Made by a program: the position numbers and the translations under genes. From CAVYEM01 sp963767635 (GTDB lineage: Bacteria > Vulcanimicrobiota > Vulcanimicrobiia > Vulcanimicrobiales > Vulcanimicrobiaceae), in the NCBI GenBank assembly GCA_963767635.1, contig CAVYEM010000001.1:558001-622000 (forward strand): a DNA stretch of 64,000 nt, written 5' to 3'. The notes under the pieces are model-generated. The model was given only the letters and a program-made list of their open reading frames with translations. It was not told the DNA's origin and made no database searches. Of the stretch, positions 27,211 to 35,148 are shown piece after piece. How positions within the stretch are numbered: the stretch's first letter is position 1; every line of letters starts with the position of its first letter.

Positions 27211-27870
27211 TTATTGCGCCTCGTAGGTGAGCGTGACGGTCGCGCTGACCTCCACGTCGCTGGGCTGGATGTTCGTGGGAGCCGGTGCCGGCGCAGGCAT
27301 TTTTGCTTCCATCATGATGCGCGGACCGGGCGCTTCGGCGTATCCTTGCTGCATGCTTTTTACTCGAACGAGGTGCAAGCCGGCGGCGGAAGCCATAGCT
27401 TCTGCTTGGGCCCGCGCATCGCTCACCGCAGCGCGCAAGGCCTGCGCAAACTGCGCGCGATTGTCGGTTACGCCGAATGTTACGCCGCCGATGTCCGTGA
27501 CGCCGGAGGCGACCGCAGTATCGATTGCTTTGCCGACCGAATCCAATCGGTGCACCGTCACTTGAATGTTGCGATTCACGAAATAGCCATACCGTTCGCG
27601 CACCGGCGGAAGCGCGGCGCCGGGCTGCGGCTGCGGCGGCGGAGTGTAGTTCAGATTGTAGAACGTCGTGCGAATGTCGCGCTGCGCGATGCCCAGCGAC
27701 TGCAGCGCGCTCATCAGGCGATCGTATCGGTTGTTGTTGTCGGATGTCGCGGCGGCAGCGGTGTCGGCGTTCGTAGCAATCGTGAAGTTCTCGGTAGCCA
27801 TGTCGGGCGCGGCATTCGCGCGCCCCTGAGCGCTGACGGTGATGAGCACCGCGAGCAGAAATACGTGCAT
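27211..27870 (-). CDS. SIMPL domain (DUF541) periplasmic protein
   Basis: From ATG 27870 the protein starts with a signal peptide (MHVFLLAVLITVSAQGRANA). The SIMPL domain follows: ATENFTIATNADTAAAATSDN, RLMSALQSLGIAQRDIRTTFYNLNYTPPP, a central beta region and the diagnostic AAVSDARAQAEAMASAAGL near residue 155. Family members (BP26 in Brucella, YggE in E. coli) form oligomeric periplasmic assemblies. A further in-frame ATG 30 bp upstream adds no signal-peptide features. Same strand as the Clp-like gene, ~40 bp ahead of it. Confidence 0.85.
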   Translation of the reverse strand: MHVFLLAVLITVSAQGRANAAPDMATENFTIATNADTAAAATSDNNNRYDRLMSALQSLGIAQRDIRTTFYNLNYTPPPQPQPGAALPPVRERYGYFVNRNIQVTVHRLDSVGKAIDTAVASGVTDIGGVTFGVTDNRAQFAQALRAAVSDARAQAEAMASAAGLHLVRVKSMQQGYAEAPGPRIMMEAKMPAPAPAPTNIQPSDVEVSATVTLTYEAQ

Positions 27871-27920
27871 GGGGCCTCCTACAGAGTGGCCGACCCGCAA
27901 AAGCGGGAAAATACCGCAAC

Positions 27921-28175
27921 ATGCTGGTCGAAGTCGTCGTCGGGTTCTGCGTGGGCGTGATTGCCCGTTACATCGTTCCGGACTCTACGGGCATCGGCAC
28001 CGACACGCTGTTCGGCATCGTTGGCGGCGGCCTCGGTGCCTTCATCTATAAATTGTTCGGGCACAGTCTCCCGTTCGACAAATGGAATGCCTGGAGCATT
28101 GCCAGTGCGGCGGTGGGCGCGCTGGTCCTCATTCTGGTAGTCCGGGCGGCGGGGGGCCGGCGCACCATCGCGTAG
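27921..28175 (+). CDS. GlsB/YeaQ/YmgE family small membrane protein
   Basis: This 84-residue protein has three hydrophobic helices and the family pattern VGFCVGVIARYIVP...FGIVGGGLGAFIYKLFGH. Members are called transglycosylase-associated or stress-response membrane proteins; the biochemical role is not settled. A paralogue follows 46 nt downstream, so the pair likely arose by duplication. Confidence 0.85.
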   Translation: MLVEVVVGFCVGVIARYIVPDSTGIGTDTLFGIVGGGLGAFIYKLFGHSLPFDKWNAWSIASAAVGALVLILVVRAAGGRRTIA

Positions 28176-28221
28176 GGCAGGGCAGGCCTGGAGGCGTCAG
28201 GCTGGGTACAAGGCCAGAGCT

Positions 28222-28485
28222 ATGCTATGGGCCATTATCGTTTGGATTATCTTCGGCTTCATCATCGGGCTGATAGCCCGGTGGATCGTGCCGGGGGCCG
28301 TTCCCGGCGGCGTTCTCACCGACATCATCGTGGGAATCGTGGGCGCCCTGATCGGAGGCTGGCTCTACCGCGCCTTCGGCCATGGCGGCCTCACGCCGCT
28401 TTGGAGTTTTCTCTACGCCTTGATCGGTGCCGTCGTGCTACTCTTGATCGTGCGCGCCTTCACCGGACGCAGATCGGCCGTCTAA
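28222..28485 (+). CDS. GlsB/YeaQ/YmgE family small membrane protein (second copy)
   Basis: 87 residues with three membrane helices and the same pattern as its neighbour: IIFGFIIGLIARWIVPGA, DIIVGIVGALIGGWLYRAFGH and ALIGAVVLLLIVRAFTGRR. It matches the canonical family more closely than the first copy does. The start is ATG 28222. Confidence 0.88.
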   Translation: MLWAIIVWIIFGFIIGLIARWIVPGAVPGGVLTDIIVGIVGALIGGWLYRAFGHGGLTPLWSFLYALIGAVVLLLIVRAFTGRRSAV

Positions 28486-28533
28486 CGCCGCCGGCACTTA
28501 CGCCCAACGAAACAAGGATTTGAACGCAGCCTC

Positions 28534-28785
28534 ATGTCGTACGTCATCACCGAACCGTGCATCGGAACCAAGGACAAGTCGTGCGTCGACGTCTGTCCCG
28601 TCGACTGCATTCACGGCAAAGAAGAAGACGAGATGCTCTACATTGACCCGGAAGTGTGCATCGACTGCGGTGCGTGCGTGTCGGCTTGTCCGGTCGAAGC
28701 GATCTTCGCCGATTCCGACGTACCGGAGAAGTGGCATAATTTCGTCGAGATCAACGCCGACTATTTCAACAAGAGCAACGCGTAG
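28534..28785 (+). CDS. 7Fe/8Fe-type ferredoxin
   Basis: This 83-residue ferredoxin has two cluster-binding regions: CIGTKDKSCVDVCPVDCI, of the FdxA [3Fe-4S] type with CxxxxxxC spacing, and CIDCGACVSACPVEAI for a [4Fe-4S] cluster. The C-terminal WHNFVEINADYF is typical of the FdxA subfamily. It lies 3 nt before a flavoprotein of the geranylgeranyl reductase type, for which it is a plausible electron donor. Confidence 0.93.
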   Translation: MSYVITEPCIGTKDKSCVDVCPVDCIHGKEEDEMLYIDPEVCIDCGACVSACPVEAIFADSDVPEKWHNFVEINADYFNKSNA

Positions 28786-28788
28786 CGC

Positions 28789-29040
28789 GTGATGCGGGAC
28801 TTCCCGCAACGGGTTGACGTCGCGGTCGTCGGCGCCGGACCGGCCGGTGCATCGACGGCGCTGCTGCTCGCGCGCAAAGGTTTGCACGTGCTGCTCATCG
28901 AGCGTTCGGAGTTTCCGCGTACCAAAGCGTGCGGCGAGTACCTGAGCGCGGGAACGGTGCGGCTGCTCGAACAGCTCGGCGTGGCGCGGAGACCTGCAAA
29001 CGCAGGCCGCGGTGCTCCGAGGCATTCGATTTTGGGGTAA
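28789..29040 (+). CDS. FAD-dependent reductase (geranylgeranyl reductase family), N-terminal part
   Basis: The first ~67 codons hold the FAD-binding Rossmann motif (VAVVGAGPAGASTALLLARKG, then LLIERSEFPRTKACGE, a hallmark of the geranylgeranyl reductase / tryptophan halogenase-like group). The frame goes wrong at 28990. Dropping one base there gives EQLGVARDLQTQAAVLRGI, which continues in the next frame. The start is GTG 28789 or ATG 28792. Codons after 28990 in this frame are not real. Confidence 0.85.
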   Translation: MMRDFPQRVDVAVVGAGPAGASTALLLARKGLHVLLIERSEFPRTKACGEYLSAGTVRLLEQLGVARRPANAGRGAPRHSILG

Positions 29041-29926
29041 CGGCACGCGAGCGCGGTTGAATTTTCCCGAGCCCGGATGGTCGTTGCCGCGCGCGAGCTT
29101 GGACGCCGCGTTGCTCGATGCGGCGGTTGCCGAAGGCGCGAAGAGTTTGCGCGGCAGAGCGGAACGCTTTACGCGTGAGGAATGCGGCGTGCTCGTCGAC
29201 GTGCGTCTTCCAAGCGGAGAACCGGTGCGCATCCGTGCCGGCGTGCTGGTTGGCGCGGACGGCGCGCAATCGCTCGTCGCACGAGACTTCGGCTTAACCG
29301 CCACTATTCCGGGAAGCCGGCGGTTCGCGCTCGGCGGTCATTACGCGCAATTGCGCGATTTGGATCGATACGTCGAAATGTTCGTCGACGGCCGAACGTA
29401 TTTGGCCGTGAATCCCTTCTCCGATACGCGCGCCAACGTAATGCTGATCGTCGATGAGGCAGACCTGCACCGCCGTAGCGGCGACGTCGGTGCCTTTTTC
29501 CTCGAACGCGTCGCAAAGATGTGCGGCACGCGATATAATTTCGCGGGCGCCGTTCTTGAAGGCAAGCGCATCGCGATTGGGCCGCTCGCGCATCGCGCAC
29601 GCCGCTGCACCGCTCGCGACGTTTTGCTTGCAGGCGATGCCGCGCATTTTTTGGACCCGTTCACGGGTCAAGGCGTGTATCTTGCGCTTCGCGCGGGTTT
29701 TTTTGCAGCGCTCGCCGTCTCGACCGGCTTGGAGAGCGATGGTGCGCGACGCCGCGCGTGGCGCGAATATGAGCGATCCTTGGCCAACGAGATCGCACAT
29801 CGCAAACGGCTCTCGTTGCTCGTCTCGCTCATCGTCCGCGCGCCGCACTTGGCCAGGGCGGCGGCCGCATTGATAGAACGGGATTCGCGGGCGTTTCGCC
29901 CGCTGCTTGCGGCCGTAACCTCGTGA
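29012..29926 (+). CDS. FAD-dependent reductase (geranylgeranyl reductase family), C-terminal part
   Basis: This continues the flavoprotein. It has GVLVGADGAQSLVARDFGL, the second FAD motif DVLLAGDAAHFLDPFTGQGVYLAL and a helical C-terminus. The true join is at ~28990, upstream of this open frame's first start codon. Combined length is ~378 residues, normal for the family. Relatives reduce prenyl double bonds or oxidise polyketide-like substrates. The actual substrate is unknown. It ends 7 nt before the SRPBCC gene. Confidence 0.88.
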   Translation: MLRGIRFWGNGTRARLNFPEPGWSLPRASLDAALLDAAVAEGAKSLRGRAERFTREECGVLVDVRLPSGEPVRIRAGVLVGADGAQSLVARDFGLTATIPGSRRFALGGHYAQLRDLDRYVEMFVDGRTYLAVNPFSDTRANVMLIVDEADLHRRSGDVGAFFLERVAKMCGTRYNFAGAVLEGKRIAIGPLAHRARRCTARDVLLAGDAAHFLDPFTGQGVYLALRAGFFAALAVSTGLESDGARRRAWREYERSLANEIAHRKRLSLLVSLIVRAPHLARAAAALIERDSRAFRPLLAAVTS

Positions 29927-29933
29927 TGCGCGC

Positions 29934-30356
29934 ATGAATATGCGTAATCAGATCGTCGTGAACGCGCCGGTGGAAGAAGTCTATGGGCGCGCGGCTGCAA
30001 CCGAGCAATGGCCGCAAATCCTGCCGCATTACCGGTTCGTTCGCGTTCTGAGCGGCGACACGCAGCGGCGCAGGGTTGAAATGGCGGCCAAAACCCCTTT
30101 GGGCATTCCCGTGCGCTGGCGCGCCGAGCAGATCAACGATGCGCACGTCCCGCAGGTGTATTTTCGACACTTGGGGGGATGGACGAAGGGCATGCACGTG
30201 TACTGGCGTTTCGAGCCGCAGGGCACGCAAACGCGCGTGAGCATCGATCACGAGCTGCACTCGCCGCTCGCGGCAATCATCGGGAAGTTTTTCATCGATC
30301 CGATCGCGACGCGGACGCTGCGCTGCATGAAGCGCGCCGCCGAAGAATCAGCCTGA
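29934..30356 (+). CDS. SRPBCC (START-like) family protein, polyketide cyclase type
   Basis: A 140-residue helix-grip protein: IVVNAPVEEVYGRAAATEQWPQILPHYRFVRVL at the N-terminus matches the SRPBCC/coenzyme Q-binding pattern, with WRFEPQGTQTRVSIDHEL later and a C-terminal helix. These proteins bind hydrophobic ligands and include polyketide cyclases and aromatases. It sits between a flavoprotein reductase and a ketosynthase, and its stop overlaps the ketosynthase ATG (TGATG), so the three are translationally linked. Confidence 0.85.
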   Translation: MNMRNQIVVNAPVEEVYGRAAATEQWPQILPHYRFVRVLSGDTQRRRVEMAAKTPLGIPVRWRAEQINDAHVPQVYFRHLGGWTKGMHVYWRFEPQGTQTRVSIDHELHSPLAAIIGKFFIDPIATRTLRCMKRAAEESA

Positions 30357-31591
30357 TGCGCATGAACCGCGTTGCAGTCACCGGCCTTGGGATGATCACG
30401 CCGCTCGGAATCGGTGCGGAGGCGATGTGGAAGGGCATTTTGGATGGGCGCGTCGCCGTCGCGCCGCTCACGCGATTCGATGCCGGCGCGTACCCCTCGC
30501 AGATTGCGGCACAGGTCAACGACTTCGATCCCACCGCGTTTCTTTCGCGCAGGCGCATTCAATGGACAGACCGTTTCTCGCAGCTGGCCGTTGCGGCGGC
30601 ACGGCTCGCGATTGAGAATGCGAATCTCAAACCCGAATCGCTCGCGCAAGAAACGGGGATTTTTACGGGCTCTGCGTTAGGCGGCGTGGCGCTGGCGGAA
30701 GAGCAGATGGACGTGTTCCATCGGCAGGGACTGCGTTCGGTGCGGCCGCTGCTCACGATCTCGGTATTCGGGGGAGCGTGCGCCAGCAACATCGCCATAG
30801 AGTTCGGCATTACCGGACCCGCGGGCGCAAATTCCAACTCGTGCGCAGCGGGTGCGATGGCGATAGGCGATGCCTTTCGCGCGGTGCGCCGGGGCGATGT
30901 GCGCGTCGCCATTGCAGGCGGTGCGGAAGCGCCCCTTGCGCCGCTGACTTACGGTGCCTTTACCGTCGCGCGCGCGATGTCGACGCGCAACGCGGATTCG
31001 CAGCACGCGAGCCGTCCGTTCGACGTAGATCGCGACGGGTTCGTCATGGCGGAGGGCGCGGGCATGCTGGTGTTGGAGCGATACGAAGACGCGGTTGCGC
31101 GCGACGCCTATGTCTACGGCGAGATCGTCGGATACGGCGCGTCCAACGACGCGCACCACATGTCGGCGCCGCTGGAAGACGGGAGGCAGACCGCGACGGC
31201 GCTGCGCCGGGCGCTCGAGGACGCATCGCTGAGTGCACAAGAAATCGAGGGCGTGAACGCGCACGGTTCATCGACGCGCCTAGGCGATCGCGCCGAGGCC
31301 CGCGCGTACGAAGGCGTGTTTGGGGAGCGGTGCAGCCGCATTCCGGTGAGCGCAACAAAGGGGCAGCACGGGCACGCGCTGGGCGCGACCGGCGCGTGGG
31401 AAATCGCGATCGCGCTGCTTGGGATGCGAGACAAAGTGGTTGCGGGTGCGGTGAATTCGCAGCGCTTGGATCCCCAGTGTGCCGTCGACTGCACTTCCGC
31501 ATCGCGCCGTTGCGATGCGCGCTTGGTGCTCTCCAATTCTTCGGGTTTCGGCGGAATCAACGCGGCGGTGGTTTTGCGAGCGCCCGCGTAA
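30356..31591 (+). CDS. Beta-ketoacyl-ACP synthase II family (FabF-like)
   Basis: A 411-residue condensing enzyme. It has the catalytic Cys163 in NSNSCAAGAMAIG, His303 in VNAHGSSTRLGD and His340 in KGQHGHALGATGA, so the Cys-His-His triad is complete. The end has the usual SNSSGFGGINAAVVLR. The residues around the first His (HGSSTR in place of HGTSTP) differ from housekeeping FabF, which hints at a specialised chain. No ACP, ketoreductase or acyltransferase gene is next to it. The start is ATG 30356, overlapping the SRPBCC stop; ATG 30362 is also possible. Confidence 0.92.
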   Translation: MRMNRVAVTGLGMITPLGIGAEAMWKGILDGRVAVAPLTRFDAGAYPSQIAAQVNDFDPTAFLSRRRIQWTDRFSQLAVAAARLAIENANLKPESLAQETGIFTGSALGGVALAEEQMDVFHRQGLRSVRPLLTISVFGGACASNIAIEFGITGPAGANSNSCAAGAMAIGDAFRAVRRGDVRVAIAGGAEAPLAPLTYGAFTVARAMSTRNADSQHASRPFDVDRDGFVMAEGAGMLVLERYEDAVARDAYVYGEIVGYGASNDAHHMSAPLEDGRQTATALRRALEDASLSAQEIEGVNAHGSSTRLGDRAEARAYEGVFGERCSRIPVSATKGQHGHALGATGAWEIAIALLGMRDKVVAGAVNSQRLDPQCAVDCTSASRRCDARLVLSNSSGFGGINAAVVLRAPA

Positions 31592-31632
31592 AGGGGCGGG
31601 ACTTTTTCGGAGGTTCCCTAATCTACGCGCTC

Positions 31633-31863
31633 ATGACGGCACGGGTTATCCAGGAATTTTTCGCGTGGGCGCCGCTCACCGTCTTCATCATCTTGCTGCT
31701 CGTACTGTACTTTACGAAGCGCCGGGAACGTCCAGCGGCAATAACGCATGGAAAGACGTATGCGTGCGCTCGGTGCGGCCGGCGCGGCAAGCACGAACAC
31801 ATGGTGCCGGTGACGCACGAAGGCGCGGTGCTCTGGTATTGCACGCGCTGTGGTGCTCGATAA
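31633..31863 (+). CDS. Small membrane protein with C-terminal zinc ribbon
   Basis: 76 residues: a single transmembrane helix (LTVFIILLLVLYFTKR) followed by a cytoplasmic-type zinc ribbon with two CxxC pairs (YACARCGRRGKH and WYCTRCGAR). No family is recognised. The ATG at 31633 lies 41 nt after the ketosynthase, and the proline dehydrogenase start overlaps its end by 14 nt, which supports it being a real gene. Confidence 0.6.
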   Translation: MTARVIQEFFAWAPLTVFIILLLVLYFTKRRERPAAITHGKTYACARCGRRGKHEHMVPVTHEGAVLWYCTRCGAR

Positions 31864-32779
31864 GCCTCTGCGCGCGGCCATTCTGGCGGCCGCCGAGAAT
31901 GCTTCCGTGCGGCACTTCGTCGGCCGGTACGGCTTCTCGTTGGGCGCACGGCGTTTCGTAGCGGGAGAGACCACCGAAGAATTTTTGAGCGTTGCCCGCG
32001 CGCTCAATATGCAAGGCTTCGCGGTAGCGTGCGGGATCTTGGGTGAGGGCGTGCGCAATCCGCGCGAAGCGATCGCTGCCGCGGATACGTATTGCGAACT
32101 GTTGCGTACCTTTGCGATGCAAGGCGTGGACGCCAACGTCGCGTTCAAAATAACGCACGTCGGCTTGGACGTGGATCCGCAGCTGGCATTTGAAAATGCG
32201 GGCCGGATCGCGCAAACCGCGCAGCAGACCGGCAACACGATGCGCATGGACATGGAGCAGTCGCGCTACGTGGATTCGACCTTGAGCACGTACCGGCGAT
32301 TGCGCGGGCGATACGACTGCGTGGGATTCGTTCTGCAGTCATACCTGCGGCGCAGCCTGGACGATCTGCGTTCCCTCATGCCGTGCGCGCCGAACGTGCG
32401 CATCGTCAAAGGCGCATACCTGGAACCCGCATCCATCGCATTTTCGCGCAAGAGCGACGTAGACGAAAACTATCTTCGGCTGCTGGAAACGGCGCTGGAC
32501 AACGAAGGCTACACTGCCATTGCCACGCACGACCGGCGAATCATCGACCGTGCAGTCCAGCTGATCGAGCGGCGTAACATTCCCAAAGACGGGCGGGTGG
32601 AGTTTCAGATGCTGTACGGTATTTCGACGCCGCTGGCGCACGAGTTGGTGCGGTCGGGCTATCGCGTGCGCCTCGCGGTGCCGTTTGGAGACTACTGGTT
32701 TCCATACCTCATGCGGCGCTTGGCGGAGCGGCCCGCCAATGTGGCGTTCTTTCTCAAAGGCGCGTTGGCGCGAAGATGA
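31850..32779 (+). CDS. Proline dehydrogenase
   Basis: A monofunctional FAD-dependent PutA/PRODH-type enzyme of 309 residues that oxidises proline to pyrroline-5-carboxylate. Conserved segments of the barrel are present: FKITHVGLDVD, RMDMEQSRYVDSTL, VLQSYLRRSLDDL, RIVKGAYLEP, IATHDRRIID and EFQMLYGISTPLAHEL, ending with YRVRLAVPFGDYW. The P5C dehydrogenase that would complete the pathway is not in the window. The start is GTG 31850 (or GTG 31853). It overlaps both neighbours slightly. Confidence 0.92.
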   Translation: MVLDKPLRAAILAAAENASVRHFVGRYGFSLGARRFVAGETTEEFLSVARALNMQGFAVACGILGEGVRNPREAIAAADTYCELLRTFAMQGVDANVAFKITHVGLDVDPQLAFENAGRIAQTAQQTGNTMRMDMEQSRYVDSTLSTYRRLRGRYDCVGFVLQSYLRRSLDDLRSLMPCAPNVRIVKGAYLEPASIAFSRKSDVDENYLRLLETALDNEGYTAIATHDRRIIDRAVQLIERRNIPKDGRVEFQMLYGISTPLAHELVRSGYRVRLAVPFGDYWFPYLMRRLAERPANVAFFLKGALARR

Positions 32780-33651
32780 TGGCGCCTGACACGCCCGGGG
32801 GCATCATCAGCGCCGTGCTCACGCCGTTCGATGCGCAGTTGCGTCCGGATGCGCGCAAGGCGATTCCTTACTACCGGGGACTGCTCGAACAAGGCTGCGA
32901 TGCGCTAAATATCCTCGGAACGACGGGTGAAGCGATGTCGCTCGGACTGAGCGAGCGGCTTGCGTTCATGGAGCAGATTGCGCAAGCGCTGCCCCGGGAA
33001 CGGTTGATGGTTGGTACGGGTGCGTGCGCACTCGCGGATGCGGTCAGGCTCACGCGCGCTGCATTCGAGCTGAACTATGCGTGCGCGCTGCTCATTCCGC
33101 CGTTTTACTATCGTGACGTCTCGGACGACGGCATCGTCGCATACTTCGACGCCTTGCTCGAACGCGTTTCGCCGCCTCCGTACGGCATCATGCTCTACAA
33201 CTTCCCGCAGATGAGCGGCATCACGTTTCATCCCGATTTGGTCGACCGCTTGGTAAAGGAATTTCCCAGCGTCATTCGCGGTCTCAAAGACAGTTCCAAT
33301 ACGCTGAGCTTGGAACGCGACATTCACGCTCGCCATCCCGATCTGCGCATCTTTCCCGGTTCGGAAATATTGCTGCGGCAAGCGCGCGACTTCGGTTTGG
33401 CGGGCTGCATATCCGGCAGCGTGTGTTTGTGGCCGCAGGCGGCTGCTCGCGCCTGGCACGAGGGGCAAGCCGCGGACTGCACGCAGGTCGCCGCGTTGCG
33501 CCAAACGTTGAACGGCGGTCCCTTCGTGCCGATGGTGCGCGCTCGCGTCGCCCGGCAGAATGGAGACGTTGGATGGCTGCGCAGCCTTCCGCCTGTTGCG
33601 GGCGGCGATGCAGTGGAACCGCAGCGGGCGCAAGAAACGTATACTACGTGA
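32776..33651 (+). CDS. DapA / N-acetylneuraminate lyase family aldolase
   Basis: This class I aldolase barrel of 291 residues has GTTGE (residues 48-52), the catalytic Tyr141 in MLYNFPQMSGI and the Schiff-base Lys171 in RGLKDSSN. Relatives include dihydrodipicolinate synthase, 2-keto-3-deoxygluconate aldolase and hydroxyproline-pathway enzymes. Its position next to proline dehydrogenase, and the NFPQMSG variant, suggest a catabolic role and not lysine synthesis. The substrate cannot be read from sequence. The stop overlaps the next ATG (TGATG). Confidence 0.88.
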   Translation: MMAPDTPGGIISAVLTPFDAQLRPDARKAIPYYRGLLEQGCDALNILGTTGEAMSLGLSERLAFMEQIAQALPRERLMVGTGACALADAVRLTRAAFELNYACALLIPPFYYRDVSDDGIVAYFDALLERVSPPPYGIMLYNFPQMSGITFHPDLVDRLVKEFPSVIRGLKDSSNTLSLERDIHARHPDLRIFPGSEILLRQARDFGLAGCISGSVCLWPQAAARAWHEGQAADCTQVAALRQTLNGGPFVPMVRARVARQNGDVGWLRSLPPVAGGDAVEPQRAQETYTT

Positions 33652-34076
33652 TGAAGGCGCTCGTTTCGGTGGCCGCGATCGTGGCGGCATTCGCGCTCGG
33701 CGGGATGGCCGTTCGCGCGCAAGAAGCTGCTTCCGCCGCTGTAAGCGATGCGTCAGCGGCGTTTGCACAGCTCAGTCCGGATGCGAGCGGAACGGTGATG
33801 CAGCAGATTGCGCACGCTCCTGCCGGAGACGTGCTGGCAGTTTACATCGGCCATGCTCCGCGTCAAGTATATGCCAAGCAGGACGAACTCTTTTACGTCA
33901 TCAGCGGACACGGGACGGCGTCGGTCGGATATCCGTCTTTCGATGTCAAACCGGGCTCGGTTATCTCAGTGCCGCGCAACACGTCGTTCGAAATAACCTC
34001 CGACGGGGTCGCGCCCATTAAGGCCATTCTGATCGCCTCGCCAAGTAACGATCCGGCCGGCAAACGCGTGCTTTAG
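33651..34076 (+). CDS. Secreted cupin-domain protein
   Basis: A 141-residue protein with a signal peptide (VSVAAIVAAFALGGMAVRAQ) and a single cupin barrel. The first motif is degenerate (YAKQDELFYVISGHGTASVG), followed by KPGSVISVPRNTSFEITS. Only part of the His/Glu metal set is present: the first motif has Glu but not the usual HxH, so metal binding may be lost. The start ATG 33651 overlaps the aldolase stop. Confidence 0.82.
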   Translation: MKALVSVAAIVAAFALGGMAVRAQEAASAAVSDASAAFAQLSPDASGTVMQQIAHAPAGDVLAVYIGHAPRQVYAKQDELFYVISGHGTASVGYPSFDVKPGSVISVPRNTSFEITSDGVAPIKAILIASPSNDPAGKRVL

Positions 34077-34284
34077 CGGCTTTTCGGGCTATGGTTTGGC
34101 GGGTTACCTGCGCATGAACTCGGCGTTCTTATAAAATTGATAGCCCGTGTAGCGACTTCGGCACGCTAGCGTGCAGAAAAGCCCACCGTGCCCGACCGCG
34201 TGCGCTCGAATGCTTACGGCACCGTGTACTGACCGATGGTGGTGCAAAACTGCTTAAAGAAAGACATCCTCGAGGAGAAAAGTG
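34077..34284 (+). other. Intergenic leader region ahead of a short upstream ORF
   Basis: About 200 bp with no gene of its own. A TATAAAATT element at 34133-34141 could be a -10 region. At its end a strong GAGGAG ribosome-binding site (34273-34278) precedes the 7-codon frame described next. Confidence 0.4.
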
Positions 34285-34308
34285 ATGCGATTGGCGGCTA
34301 ACCGATGA
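34285..34308 (+). CDS. 7-codon upstream ORF (MRLAANR) coupled to the next gene
   Basis: ATG 34285 is preceded by GAGGAG with ideal spacing, and its TGA (34306-34308) overlaps the following ATG as ATGA. The glycine-zipper gene itself has no good ribosome-binding site, so its translation probably depends on reading this short frame first. Confidence 0.4.
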   Translation: MRLAANR

Positions 34309-34454
34309 AACGATCGTATGTCGGCCTTGGTGTCGCGCTTGGCGCGGGCATCGGTTTAGCAATCGGCACGGCGGTCGGCAACCCATCCGCAGGCCTTGCT
34401 CTGGGCGCCGGTATCGGGGTCGCAATGGGCGCTGCTCTGAGCCGTCGGAGATGA
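34305..34454 (+). CDS. Small glycine-zipper membrane protein
   Basis: A 49-residue protein rich in GxxxG repeats: VGLGVALGAGIGLAIGTAVG followed by LALGAGIGVAMGAALSRRR. It would form one or two membrane-inserting helices with a basic C-terminus. Proteins of this kind occur as small toxins or membrane-stabilising peptides. The function here is unknown. Translation is likely coupled to the short frame just upstream. Confidence 0.5.
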   Translation: MKRSYVGLGVALGAGIGLAIGTAVGNPSAGLALGAGIGVAMGAALSRRR

Positions 34455-34592
34455 AGTATCGTCGCCCACCCGAGCTGCAACCGGCGCGGCGGAATTGTCA
34501 GGTCGTCCGATCATAACTATCACTCGCTACTGGGCTTTTGCGCTTCAAGGCTGCAGCGCACTAAAAACCGTTCGGCGCCGGCGTAAAGCAGT

Positions 34593-34841
34593 TTACACCT
34601 GGACGACTTCGCGAATTTCCGGTACATCGGCGCACACGACTTGCTCGATCGCGCCTTTGAGCGTCATGTTTGAGGCGGGACATCCGCCGCACGCGCCGAG
34701 CATTTGCACGAACGCGGTACTGTTTTCGACTTTTATGAGCCAAACTTCGCCGCCGTCCATTTGAATGCCGGGGCGCACTTTGTCCAGCGCTGCATTGACT
34801 CGCTGCTCGATACCCTCGCCCGAAGGCTGATTACTGTCCAT
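34593..34841 (-). CDS. NifU-like iron-sulfur scaffold domain protein (Nfu)
   Basis: An 82-residue stand-alone Nfu domain: VNAALDKVRPGIQMDGGEVWLIKV, then LGACGGCPASNMTLKGAIEQ with the CxxC that binds a [4Fe-4S] cluster, and a short VPEIREVVQV end. It carries clusters to target proteins. The ATG overlaps the last codons of the aldolase gene upstream on the same strand. Confidence 0.92.
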   Translation of the reverse strand: MDSNQPSGEGIEQRVNAALDKVRPGIQMDGGEVWLIKVENSTAFVQMLGACGGCPASNMTLKGAIEQVVCADVPEIREVVQV

Positions 34842-35148
34842 AACCCTTCATCAGGTCGTGCATGCGGCCCGCGACCGTAAGCGCGTCGTCCCAGTCGCGC
34901 TGCCACATGTTGCGTCCAAATATGAGGCCGACGCAACCCGCCTCCATGGCGATCCGCGCTTTGTGCAGCGTGTCTTCATCGCTGATTTTGCTGCCGCCCG
35001 ACACGAGCACCAGCGAGCGTCCGGCGGATTTGACGACTTTGCTCAACCCATCCAGCTCCGACAGCTCCAGCGTGTTGTATGGTTTCGGCATCTTGTCCGC
35101 CGTGCTCGCGTCCCACTTGGGCACATTCAGCTCTGATGATGTCGGCAC
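34831..35148 (-). CDS. fbaB: Class I fructose-bisphosphate aldolase, C-terminal part
   Basis: This is the downstream frame of the aldolase: ELNVPKWDASTADKMPKPYN (KLNVPK expected), SLVLVSGGSKISDEDTL, AGCVGLIFGRNMWQRDWDDAL and the C-terminal helix. The SGGSK and GRNMWQR segments bind phosphate and are typical of the DhnA class. Combined length is ~303 residues. Removing one base near 35131 fuses the parts. Confidence 0.88.
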   Translation of the reverse strand: MPTSSELNVPKWDASTADKMPKPYNTLELSELDGLSKVVKSAGRSLVLVSGGSKISDEDTLHKARIAMEAGCVGLIFGRNMWQRDWDDALTVAGRMHDLMKGYGQ

